From NCBI GenBank assembly GCA_036502765.1, contig DASXXX010000299.1, positions 1-28,590 on the forward strand: DNA of 28,590 nt. Direction: 5' to 3'. This document shows, one piece after another, positions 1-6,994 of this stretch. This DNA comes from DASUAS01 sp036502765 (lineage in GTDB: Bacteria; Actinomycetota; Acidimicrobiia; IMCC26256; DASPTH01). Made by a program: the position numbers and the translations under genes. Each line of letters opens with the position of its first letter. Positions within the stretch are counted from its first letter, which is position 1. The notes under the pieces are model-generated. The model saw only the letters and a program-made list of their open reading frames with translations, ran no database searches and was not told where the DNA came from.

Positions 1-519
1 GCCCGTGAACATCAGGTCCTTCGCCACGTCGGGTCCGACCAGGCGCGGGAGCAGCTGCGTGCCGCACATGTCGGGGACGATCCCCCACTTGATCTCGAAC
101 ACGCCCAACTGCGCGTCGGGCGCGACGACGCGGAGGTCGGCACCCAGCGCGAGCTGGAAGCCACCCCCGATCGCGACGCCGTGCACTGCGGCGATCACCG
201 GTGGCGCCATGTCGACCCACACCCGCACGGCCTGCACCGCTTCGACCCGGATCGCGCCCGAGGTGGTCGACGTACCGGCGTCGGAGTCGCGCTCGGCCAT
301 CGCCGCGAACAGCGAGGTGTCGAGGCCCGCGCAGAACGCCTTGCCGTCGCCCGAGAGCACGACGGCACGCACCGTGCGATCGGCGGCGAGCTGTTCACCG
401 GCCTCGATGATCGCCTGGAACATGCGTCGGTCGAGCGCGTTGCGCTTGTCGGCGCGCACGAGCCGGACGTCGGCGACACCCTCCTCGATGCTGACGGTGA
501 CGCGCTCCGAGTCGGGCAC
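1..519 (-). CDS. Enoyl-CoA hydratase/isomerase (crotonase) family protein, cut by left window edge
   Basis: The reading frame is open from a GTG at 519 to base 1, giving 173 residues with the C-terminus outside the window. The sequence has the crotonase fold signatures: an N-terminal DKRNALD segment (24-30), the first oxyanion-hole loop GKAFCAGLD (59-67) and the second, HGVAIGGGFQLALGADLRV (113-131). At the position of the first catalytic glutamate of rat crotonase (GGGCEL) this protein has Gln122 (GGGFQL), while a glutamate is kept in GVFEIKWG (139-146). The reaction may therefore be an isomerase or another crotonase-family reaction rather than classical hydration. The start lies 2 bp after the stop of the gene at 522-845, so the two are probably translationally coupled. 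Family assignment is firm; the substrate is unknown. Confidence 0.88.
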   Translation of the reverse strand, partial: MPDSERVTVSIEEGVADVRLVRADKRNALDRRMFQAIIEAGEQLAADRTVRAVVLSGDGKAFCAGLDTSLFAAMAERDSDAGTSTTSGAIRVEAVQAVRVWVDMAPPVIAAVHGVAIGGGFQLALGADLRVVAPDAQLGVFEIKWGIVPDMCGTQLLPRLVGPDVAKDLMFTG

Positions 520-521
520 GG

Positions 522-845
522 TCAGATCAGTTCGTAGATGACGAACGACGGAGTGGGGTCCATCTCCATCGCGTCGCTCATGTGCATGCTGCCGTCGGCG
601 AACCGTTCGGCGAGCGCGGGCATGACCGCGTCGAGGTCGTCGATGTCGAGCTCGTACACCGCGCAGTACTCGTGCGCACCATCCGGCGGCGGCGCGGCCA
701 CGCTGGCCTTGAAGCGACGCGCCGCGGTGATCCCGGGGATGTCGAGCACCTCGGGGAGGTGGGTGTTGTTGTACCAGTCGTTGTAGTCGGCGTCGCGCTC
801 GGGGCTCGACGGCCGCGACTGCACGAACATGATCGCCTTGGGCAT
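522..845 (-). CDS. Small dimeric alpha/beta-barrel (EthD/DUF4286-like) protein
   Basis: This is a 107-residue cytosolic protein. It opens with a beta strand (PKAIMFVQSRP), then a helix carrying DYNDWYNNTHLPEVLDIPG and the strand ITAARRFKA. That pattern is typical of small ferredoxin-like dimeric barrels such as EthD, where a WY...H(L/V)P helix lines a pocket. A GTG at 854 would lengthen it by three residues, but the purine-rich GAGAGG sits 8 bases before the ATG at 845 and directly against the GTG, so 845 is preferred. The downstream crotonase gene begins 2 bp after its stop, which suggests a shared job in an acyl-CoA or aromatic catabolic route; that is inference. No catalytic activity can be assigned. 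Confidence 0.72.
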   Translation of the reverse strand: MPKAIMFVQSRPSSPERDADYNDWYNNTHLPEVLDIPGITAARRFKASVAAPPPDGAHEYCAVYELDIDDLDAVMPALAERFADGSMHMSDAMEMDPTPSFVIYELI

Positions 846-875
846 GGGTGCCACCTCTCTCGGTCGGACGGCGTC

Positions 876-904
876 ACCCTAAGCCGACGACGCCGGCCGC
901 GACA
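876..904 (-). promoter_or_regulatory. Possible promoter for the barrel-crotonase gene pair
   Basis: On the minus strand a TAGGGT -10 box (881 to 876) is preceded at 17 bp by TGTCGC (904 to 899). This would start a transcript about 25 bases before the ATG at 845. It matches the actinobacterial TANNNT -10 pattern, but the -35 match is weak. Confidence 0.35.
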
Positions 905-947
905 TTCGTGCACAACCGCATCATGGTGCAACGCGGCGCCAGCAGCT

Positions 948-1910
948 TCAGGGTGCGACGAAGCGGTGCAGCGGAACGTGCGCGCCTTCGCTCAGGGTCA
1001 CGTAGCCGCGACCGTCGAGCGTGAAGCCGAGCGCTTCGCCCTGCGGTTCCGCCGCGCTCGATCCACTCCCGAACGCCGGTGCGGCACCAGTGCAGTTCGC
1101 CTGTGAGAACGCCTGCGCGAGTGGCGTGCCGGCCGCGCGCGGGTACAGGAACACGCCGAAGTAGGTGCGCAAGGCAACGACGTCACCCGCGGGTGTGACG
1201 TCGGCGGCGGTGACGCCCTGAGAGCCGCCGAGCGACACCGTGGCCACCTTGGTGAGGGTGGTGGTGGAACCGGCCGCGAGGTTCGCCGGCGCGCGGTACA
1301 CGTGCGCCACCCCGCCCGAGAGATCCTTGGTGACCACGAACAGCTCGCCGTTGGTGGGATCGACCAACAGCGCTTCGGCGTCGTGGGCACCGTCGGGGTA
1401 CCGCAAGTTCAGCGTTGCGACTCCGGTGAGCGTCGCCGGCGTCGACAGTGGCGTCGCCGGATTCACCAGTGGTTCCGCGACCCGGTACACCTGCACCGTC
1501 GCGCGCGACTGGCCGTTGTCACCGATGTCGCCGACGTAGAGGTACGGCACCCCGGACGACGGGCCGGGCCCGGCGGCGATGTCCTCCCAGTCGATCGCCG
1601 ATGCGCCCGAGAGCGCGTACTCGCCGAGCGTCTGGCCGGTCGCGCTGATCGCGAACACGCGCGCGACGTCGCCGGAGTCGTTGTGCACCCACCACACCCC
1701 GTCGACCCGACGGCTCGCGGCGATGCCCGATGCCTCATTCACCGCGTCGGAGGCAACGGTGCCGGTGGTGGACGCGACCAGCGTGTGCGCGCACGCAGCC
1801 GCGAGCACCGGCGGCTTCGGCGGCGAGGGCGGGGGCAGGCACGCGGACGCGAGCGCGGCCACCGCGAGGGCGACAGCCGCGACTGCGACGCGGCCCGGAC
1901 GTCGGATCAT
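948..1910 (-). CDS. Exported, probably lipid-anchored, beta-propeller-like protein
   Basis: The 320-residue product starts with a basic then hydrophobic leader and a lipobox-like LASAC ending at Cys24, followed by a proline-rich linker (PPPSPPKPP). Signal peptidase II processing is likely, although Ala rather than Leu at -3 makes the box imperfect. The mature part has repeated strand-rich segments of NHL/esterase-like propeller style: ASGIAASRRVDGVWWVHNDSG, DWEDIAAGP, YLYVGDIGDNG, DAEALLVDPTNGELFVVTK and PQGEALGFTLDGRGYVTLSEG. The acidic blades (DWED, DAEA, PQGEAL) resemble proteins annotated as extracellular propellers of unknown function. It is transcribed away from the APH-like gene at 2072 and looks monocistronic. 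No enzymatic motif is recognised. Confidence 0.78.
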   Translation of the reverse strand: MIRRPGRVAVAAVALAVAALASACLPPPSPPKPPVLAAACAHTLVASTTGTVASDAVNEASGIAASRRVDGVWWVHNDSGDVARVFAISATGQTLGEYALSGASAIDWEDIAAGPGPSSGVPYLYVGDIGDNGQSRATVQVYRVAEPLVNPATPLSTPATLTGVATLNLRYPDGAHDAEALLVDPTNGELFVVTKDLSGGVAHVYRAPANLAAGSTTTLTKVATVSLGGSQGVTAADVTPAGDVVALRTYFGVFLYPRAAGTPLAQAFSQANCTGAAPAFGSGSSAAEPQGEALGFTLDGRGYVTLSEGAHVPLHRFVAP

Positions 1911-2071
1911 TGCGATGTCCGTTCTGCGCCTACGACGAAGCGAGCTCCTGGGTCACCGCCACCCCACATCCTCAACACCGAGACACTCGCTACCACCCTG
2001 CGCATGCGAGGCGAGCCTACCGAGGTGCCAGACTGTCGCCCGCACGACGCGCTCATCGACCGGGGGAACAC

Positions 2072-3175
2072 ATGACGACCGAGGAACCGACGCTCTCGAC
2101 GCCATGGCGCAGCGATCCGTCTGCGATGGCCGACCGCATCGCCGCGTGGTGGAACGCAACGCGGACGCCGGGCGCGACCGTCACCGACGTGACCGCACCC
2201 GAAGGCAGCGGCATGTCGAGCGAGACGTTGCTGTTCACCATCCAGCCCGCCGACGGCCCGCCGGAGCGCTTCGTCGCCCGGCTCGCGCCGCTGGAGTCGC
2301 AGCAGTTCCCGGTGTTCCCCGAATACGACCTCGAGCTGCAGATGCGCGTGATGCAGACGGTCGCGGCCCACACCGAGGTCCCGGTCCCCGAGGTGCTCAC
2401 GCACGAGACCGACGACAGCTGGCTCGGCGCGCCGTTCCTGCTCATGGGCCGGATCGACGGCATCGTGCCGTCGGACATCCCGCCGTACACGATGGGCGGT
2501 TGGCTGTTCGACGGGTCAGAGGCCGAGCAGCGCACGCTCGAACGCGAGTCGGTGCGCGTGCTCGCGCGGCTGCACGCGCTGACGCCCGAGTCCCACGACC
2601 TCGCGTTCCTCGACCGGCCGAAGTTCGGCACCGGCGCGCTCGACCAGCACCTCGGCTACCAGCGTTGGTACTACGACTGGGCGCGCGACGGTGAGACGGT
2701 GCCGCTCATCGAGCGGACGTTCGCGGCGCTCGACAAGACGCGTCCCGTGGAAGGGCCGACCGTCCTCAACTGGGGCGACAGCCGCATCGGCAACATGATG
2801 TTCCGCGACTTCCGGCCCGCGGCGGTACTCGACTGGGAGATGGCCGCGCTCGGGCCGGCCGAAGTCGACGTGGCGTGGATGATCTTCATGAACCGCTTCT
2901 TCGAGGACCTCACGCAGCGGTACGAGATGCCGTGCCTCGAAGGGTTCCTGCAACGCGACGACGTCGCAGCGATCTACCTCGAAGAGTCGGGGCGCGAGCT
3001 GCACGACCTCGAGTGGTACGAGATGTTCGCCGCGCAGCGGTTCGCCATCGTGTCGATCCGCACCACACTGCGGTCGGTGGCGTACGGCGACGCGGAACAG
3101 CCCGAGGACCTCGACGACGTGATCATGTTCCGCGACCTGCTCGAGGAGATGATCGAACGCGCCGAGGCCCGGTGA
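2072..3175 (+). CDS. APH-fold phosphotransferase family protein (ACAD10/11 N-domain-like)
   Basis: A 367-residue kinase-like protein of the aminoglycoside phosphotransferase superfamily. The N-lobe (about 35-130) includes SSETLLFTI and FVARLAP, whose Arg70 sits where the nucleotide-binding lysine usually lies. The Brenner-type catalytic loop is LNWGDSRIGN (232-241) and the metal-binding segment is AVLDWEMAALGP (251-262). The loop keeps catalytic Asp236 and Asn241, but the usual His of HGD is replaced by Asn-Trp. Relatives are found fused or next to acyl-CoA dehydrogenases (ACAD10/11) and are thought to phosphorylate hydroxyacyl groups. The ATG at 2072 follows GGGGGA at 5 bp; upstream frame extension is rejected for lack of a ribosome site. 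It leads a three-gene plus-strand run with the sulfotransferase and the DUF1214 gene. An antibiotic-resistance role is not supported. Confidence 0.86.
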   Translation: MTTEEPTLSTPWRSDPSAMADRIAAWWNATRTPGATVTDVTAPEGSGMSSETLLFTIQPADGPPERFVARLAPLESQQFPVFPEYDLELQMRVMQTVAAHTEVPVPEVLTHETDDSWLGAPFLLMGRIDGIVPSDIPPYTMGGWLFDGSEAEQRTLERESVRVLARLHALTPESHDLAFLDRPKFGTGALDQHLGYQRWYYDWARDGETVPLIERTFAALDKTRPVEGPTVLNWGDSRIGNMMFRDFRPAAVLDWEMAALGPAEVDVAWMIFMNRFFEDLTQRYEMPCLEGFLQRDDVAAIYLEESGRELHDLEWYEMFAAQRFAIVSIRTTLRSVAYGDAEQPEDLDDVIMFRDLLEEMIERAEAR

Positions 3176-3190
3176 TCGGCCCGGTGATCG
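3167..3190 (+). repeat. 12-bp tandem duplication at a stop codon
   Basis: GCCCGGTGATCG occurs twice in a row (3167-3178 and 3179-3190). The first copy contains the TGA stop of the APH-like gene, so the duplication added a second TGA just downstream without changing the protein. Confidence 0.8.
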
Positions 3191-3206
3191 GGCACGTGGG
3201 CGACAC

Positions 3207-4475
3207 ATGACGTGGGAGCCGCCGGTGCGCCCTGCGTGGGTGCAAGCGGTGAACGCGGGCGACATCCTGCCCATCGCCGAGGTCGCGGAGCTGCCGTTCA
3301 CACGTGATGCACTCCTCGCGGAGGCGCGGGCGACGCTGGGTGTCGCCGACGGCGGGATGACCGACTTCGGCGGCGACGACTTCCTCGAACCGCTCGACGT
3401 GTTGCTGCCCGCACTCGAGCACGAAGCCGAGCTCACCGTCATCGGGCGCTGGATGACCCGGCGGTTCCTGCTGCGGTTCCTCGAGGTGCGCCTGCAGCTC
3501 ACCGACTACGTGCGGCGCGATCCGGGCGTCGTCGACGAGGAGATCCGAGCACCCTGGTTCGTCACCGGCGCGCCGCGGACGGGCACGACGATCCTCCACG
3601 CGCTGTTGGCGCAGGATCCGGCGTCGCGTGTCCCCGAGGGGTGGGAGCTGTTGCGTCCGGTGCCGCCGCCCTCGCCCGATCCCGAGGCGTTCGCCGCTGA
3701 CGCCCGCATCCCGTTGGCCGACCGCGAGCTGCGCCTGCCCGGTCAGGTCGCCGGCGAGCTCGACGCCATCCACGTGTACCGCGGCCGCATGCACAAGGAG
3801 TGCCTGTCGGCGATGTCGTTCGCGTTCCGGTCGGAAGAGTTCACCGCGCGCTACCACGTGCCGTCGTACGTCGAGTGGTACGAGCGGTGTGACCTACGGC
3901 CCGCGTACGACATGCACCGCCTGGTGTTGCAAGTCCTGCAGCGCCAGTCGCGCAACGTGCACTGGGTGTTGAAGTCGCCGGTGCACGTGAGCGCGCTGCC
4001 GACGCTGCTCGCGGTGTACCCCGATGCGCGCCTGGCGATCACGCATCGCGATCCGCTCACCGTGCTCGCGTCGCTCACCAGCCTCGTGGCGACGCTGCGG
4101 TGGGCGCACAGCGACCGGGTCGACTTCGCCGAGATCGGCCGCTACCACGAAGACCTGTGGACCGGCGCGCTCGACGACCTGACCACCGCGTCGACCGACG
4201 GCACCCTCGATCCCGCGCGTGTGCACCACGTGCACTACGCCGACTTCGTGCAGGATCAGGTCGGCATGATCGACCAGCTGTACCGCGCGCTCGGGACGTC
4301 GCTCGCGCCCGAGACCGCCGAGGCCATGCGCTCGTACCTCGCCGGTCGGCCGAAGGACGTGCACGGCAAACACGAGTACTCGTTTGCCGACCTCGGGCTC
4401 GACCCCGACGTCGAGCGGGCGCGGTTCGCCCGGTACCAGCGGCACTTCTCGGTACCCGAGGAGACGCTCTCATGA
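3207..4475 (+). CDS. Sulfotransferase family protein (PAPS-dependent type)
   Basis: The 422-residue product carries both PAPS-binding signatures of the bacterial sulfotransferase family. The 5'-phosphosulfate loop is FVTGAPRTGTTILHALL (118-134) and the 3'-phosphate segment is AITHRDPLTVLASL (277-290). A conserved WVLKSPVH (253-260) lies between them. The N-terminal 110 residues form a helical cap. The family transfers sulfate from PAPS to a hydroxyl or amine, often of a lipid or sterol; the acceptor here is unknown. Members are common in actinobacteria next to lipid-catabolic genes. The gene starts 31 bp after the APH-like gene, with a poor ribosome site, so it is probably co-transcribed. Its stop is 10 bp before the start of the DUF1214 gene. 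Confidence 0.88.
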   Translation: MTWEPPVRPAWVQAVNAGDILPIAEVAELPFTRDALLAEARATLGVADGGMTDFGGDDFLEPLDVLLPALEHEAELTVIGRWMTRRFLLRFLEVRLQLTDYVRRDPGVVDEEIRAPWFVTGAPRTGTTILHALLAQDPASRVPEGWELLRPVPPPSPDPEAFAADARIPLADRELRLPGQVAGELDAIHVYRGRMHKECLSAMSFAFRSEEFTARYHVPSYVEWYERCDLRPAYDMHRLVLQVLQRQSRNVHWVLKSPVHVSALPTLLAVYPDARLAITHRDPLTVLASLTSLVATLRWAHSDRVDFAEIGRYHEDLWTGALDDLTTASTDGTLDPARVHHVHYADFVQDQVGMIDQLYRALGTSLAPETAEAMRSYLAGRPKDVHGKHEYSFADLGLDPDVERARFARYQRHFSVPEETLS

Positions 4476-4485
4476 GGCAAGGCAC

Positions 4486-5649
4486 GTGACCGATCTCGAA
4501 CGTTGGCAGGAGTTCGTGGCTCAGCTCGACGAGCTGGGGCGCACGATCACGTCGCCGCCGTTCCCGGCCACCCCCGCCGACGACCTCGAGGGCCTCCGCC
4601 ACCTCGCGTTGCAGACGGTGTGCTGGATGGAGTGGTCGCTCGCCCACCAGGACCCGCGTGCGCCGATGTTCCAGCGCCAGAACGACCTCGTGTTGCAGTG
4701 GGGTGGGCCGAACGCCGACAACATCTACCGCCACGCCCGGGTGCACCCGTCGCTGACGTACCGCATCGTCGGGCGCATGCACTCGTGCGAGGACTTCATC
4801 CTCGCCATCCGCCGGAACTTCATGCACATGGAGAACAACGGCACGATCGCCGAGCTCAACGCGCACGACCTCGGCCTCCAGCCCGGTGACGACTTCGAGA
4901 TCCTGCTCGGCGGCGAGGGCGAAGAACCCAACCGCGTGCCGCTGCCCGAAGGCGCGCTGTCGGTGTCGATCCGTGAGTACTACTTCGAGTGGCAGCCGCG
5001 TGAGCCGGCAACCTTCACCATCGAATGCCTCGACGCCGACGGTCCGGCCGACGCGTTCACGTCGGCGAACCTCGCCGTCGGACTCGACGAAGCGGCGACG
5101 CATCTCCATCGCTCGCTCACGTACTGGAACCAGTACATGCTCGACGCGCGCGCGCAGCAGACCGACAACGTGTTCGCCGGCGGCTACGAGGTGAAGCGTG
5201 GCTTGGCCGCGGCGAAGTACGCGTTCTGCTTCTTCGACCTCGCGCCCGACGAGGTGCTCGTCGTCGAGAGCGACATCCCCGACAGTCGCTACTGGAGCTT
5301 CCACCTGTACTCGCTCGCGTGGTGGGAGGCGCTCGAGTACGGATCGCGCGTCACCACCCGCAACCACACGCAGACCCGCATCAGCGCCGACGGTCGGGTG
5401 CGGGTGGTCGTCGCCCACGAGGATCCGGGTGTCGCCAACTGGCTCGACACCGAAGGGCGGCGCGAGGCGCTGCTGACGCTCCGGTGGTTCTGGCCGCTCG
5501 GCGACCCGCCGTCACCGGTCGCGCGCGTGGTGAAGCTGGCCGACGTGCGCGCCGCGCTCCCCGCCGACGAGCCCGTCGTGACCCCCGATCGACGTCGCGC
5601 CGAGATCAAGTCCCGCCGCGACCACCTCGCCTGGCGCTTCCGCACCTGA
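4486..5649 (+). CDS. DUF1214-type protein
   Basis: A 387-residue soluble protein with the long middle segment NADNIYRHARVHPSLTYRI, typical of actinobacterial DUF1214/DUF1254-related proteins. A C-terminal domain contains DSRYWSFHLYSLAWWEALE and NWLDTEGRREALLTLRWFWP. The GTG at 4486 is chosen because GAGG lies 8 bases upstream and the alignment-like start MTDLERWQEF follows; an upstream in-frame start falls inside the sulfotransferase gene. The biochemical role of the family is unknown; in actinobacteria members often accompany sulfotransferase or steroid and lipid genes. It is the last gene of the APH-sulfotransferase-DUF1214 run and is followed by a palindrome at 5668-5712. No signal peptide or membrane helix is seen. 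Confidence 0.78.
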   Translation: MTDLERWQEFVAQLDELGRTITSPPFPATPADDLEGLRHLALQTVCWMEWSLAHQDPRAPMFQRQNDLVLQWGGPNADNIYRHARVHPSLTYRIVGRMHSCEDFILAIRRNFMHMENNGTIAELNAHDLGLQPGDDFEILLGGEGEEPNRVPLPEGALSVSIREYYFEWQPREPATFTIECLDADGPADAFTSANLAVGLDEAATHLHRSLTYWNQYMLDARAQQTDNVFAGGYEVKRGLAAAKYAFCFFDLAPDEVLVVESDIPDSRYWSFHLYSLAWWEALEYGSRVTTRNHTQTRISADGRVRVVVAHEDPGVANWLDTEGRREALLTLRWFWPLGDPPSPVARVVKLADVRAALPADEPVVTPDRRRAEIKSRRDHLAWRFRT

Positions 5650-5667
5650 CCCTCCCCACCCACCTGT

Positions 5668-5712
5668 TTTGGCGTGGCTACCCCGCGATAGTCGCGGGCG
5701 AGCCACGCCAAA
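5668..5712. repeat. 45-bp two-tier palindrome, copy 1, between convergent genes
   Basis: A perfect 12-bp outer stem (TTTGGCGTGGCT with AGCCACGCCAAA) encloses a 2x2 internal loop, a 7-bp inner stem (CCCGCGA with TCGCGGG) and a TAG loop. It lies 18 bp after the DUF1214 stop and 13 bp before the stop of the convergent membrane-protein gene. It is nearly identical (43 of 45) to the reverse complement of the element at 9011-9055. It may act as a bidirectional terminator, although no T-tract follows beyond the terminal TTT/AAA, or as a dispersed repeat of REP/MITE type. Confidence 0.85.
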
Positions 5713-5725
5713 TGGGCATGGCGCG

Positions 5726-6238
5726 TCAGCGGAGGATCTCGACGAGGAGGACCCAGGCGTTGATCAGCGCGCTGACGTAGGCGGTCACGATCGCCACCGG
5801 CCACCAGTACAGGCCGCCGCCGACTTCGGCGAGCAGCAGGACACCCGCGACCACGATCAGCGCCGCGCTCCCGAACCCGAGCGTGCGCCGAGAGATGATC
5901 GAGGCGGCAGTGGGACCCCGGTCGCCGCTGGCGACGACGTCGGCGCGCACACCCGCCTGGAGCCGCAGCACGGAGATCGACGTGAACAGCCCGACCACCA
6001 CGAGCTCGACGCCGACCGCCGCGTGCGACTGGTCGGGGATCAGCACCGCGGTCGCCCCGACGAGCACGGTGGCGAGCAACACGATCGCCTCCAGCGCCCG
6101 GTTCACGAGCATGGTGGACCCGACGAACTCCTTGAGGTTGATCGACATGCCGACGAACACGAGACCGAGCAGCGCGGCCGACGCGCCGAGCTGCGCGAGC
6201 GCGAAGTCGGACCACTGCGCAGGGTCGTAAGCGGTCAT
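5726..6238 (-). CDS. Four-helix integral membrane protein of unknown function
   Basis: A 170-residue protein with four predicted membrane helices: near 13-33 (ALAQLGASAALLGLVFVGMSI), 47-66, 73-93 and 120-165 (the last stretch likely holds two spans separated by GGGLYWWP, so five is possible). The opening WSDFALAQLGASAALLGLVF followed by SINL is a recurring pattern in short actinobacterial and proteobacterial membrane proteins, sometimes labelled as FtsH-protease modulators; no function is proven. The ATG at 6238 is 2 bp after the stop of the SDR gene, so it is the third gene of the amidohydrolase-SDR operon and probably translated by coupling. Confidence 0.75.
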   Translation of the reverse strand: MTAYDPAQWSDFALAQLGASAALLGLVFVGMSINLKEFVGSTMLVNRALEAIVLLATVLVGATAVLIPDQSHAAVGVELVVVGLFTSISVLRLQAGVRADVVASGDRGPTAASIISRRTLGFGSAALIVVAGVLLLAEVGGGLYWWPVAIVTAYVSALINAWVLLVEILR

Positions 6239-6240
6239 CG

Positions 6241-6984
6241 CTATCGGAAACCCATGTTGCCGCCGTCGACGTGGATCGTCTGGCCGGTGACGTACGCGCC
6301 CGCGTCGCTGGCGAGGAACACCACCACCGCCGCGACCTCTTCGGGCTCGCCGATGCGGCGCAGCGGGTTGTGCCGCACGCGTGCTTGCTGTTCGCGTTCG
6401 GTGAGGCCGTCCCAGTAGTCGGTGCGGGCCCACGGGCACACCGTGTTGACCCGCACACCGTCGGGTCCCCACTCGCGCATCGCCACCTTGGTGAGCGCGC
6501 GGATCCCCTCCTTGGCGACGGCGTACGCGCCGAGACCTTCGAGTCCCTCGGTGCCCGCGCCCGACGCGAGGTTCACGATCGCGCCACCGCCCCGCTCGGT
6601 CATGAGCGGATGACACAGCTGCATGAGTCGGAACGCGGCGAGCGTGCCCGACTCCCACGCGGTGTACAGATCGTCGTCGGTGCAGGTGTCGAGTGGGCCC
6701 ATCGGCACCTGCTGCGCGTTGTTCACCAGCACGTCGACGCCGCCGAAGGTCTCGACCGCCCGACCGACGATCGCCTCGCAGTTGGCCCGTTCGCGCACGT
6801 CGCCGGGCACCATGAGCGCGTCGCCACCGCGGTCGACGATCTCGCCGACCGTGCGCGCGCCGGTGTCGGCGTTGCGCTCGAGGATCGCGACACGCGCGCC
6901 GGCCTCGGCGAGGCCGAGCGCGATGCCGCGCCCGATCCCCTGGCCGGCCCCGGTGACGACCGCGACCTTCCCGTCCACTGACAC
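6241..6984 (-). CDS. Short-chain dehydrogenase/reductase (classical SDR)
   Basis: A 247-residue NAD(P)-dependent oxidoreductase of the Rossmann fold. It shows the glycine-rich motif TGAGQGIG (11-18), NNA (88-90), and the catalytic Ser141 with Tyr154-x-x-x-Lys158 (YAVAK). The C-terminus GQTIHVDGGNMGF is typical of FabG-like SDRs. The GTG at 6984 gives the usual MSVDGKVAVVTG start and family length; a longer frame reaching 7149 overlaps the upstream amidohydrolase and is rejected. Start and upstream stop are 10 bp apart. No specific ribosome site is visible, so reinitiation after the amidohydrolase is likely. The substrate is unknown; an alcohol or beta-hydroxyacyl intermediate is plausible. 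Confidence 0.9.
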   Translation of the reverse strand: MSVDGKVAVVTGAGQGIGRGIALGLAEAGARVAILERNADTGARTVGEIVDRGGDALMVPGDVRERANCEAIVGRAVETFGGVDVLVNNAQQVPMGPLDTCTDDDLYTAWESGTLAAFRLMQLCHPLMTERGGGAIVNLASGAGTEGLEGLGAYAVAKEGIRALTKVAMREWGPDGVRVNTVCPWARTDYWDGLTEREQQARVRHNPLRRIGEPEEVAAVVVFLASDAGAYVTGQTIHVDGGNMGFR

Positions 6985-6994
6985 AGCGGGCAGG

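Noticed and set aside
1730..2071. A 114-codon N-terminal extension of the APH-like protein
   Set aside because: It overlaps the divergent lipoprotein gene, is Arg/Ala-rich, and the ATG at 2072 has a good ribosome site.
2072..3175. An aminoglycoside-resistance gene
   Set aside because: The catalytic loop and the neighbours match the acyl/lipid-linked APH-like group, not APH(3') or similar enzymes.
4075..5418. A long open frame of 447 codons on the minus strand across the sulfotransferase and DUF1214 genes
   Set aside because: It is Arg/Val/Glu-rich and low in complexity, has no ribosome site and lies opposite two genes with clear family motifs. It is a by-product of high GC3 codon use.
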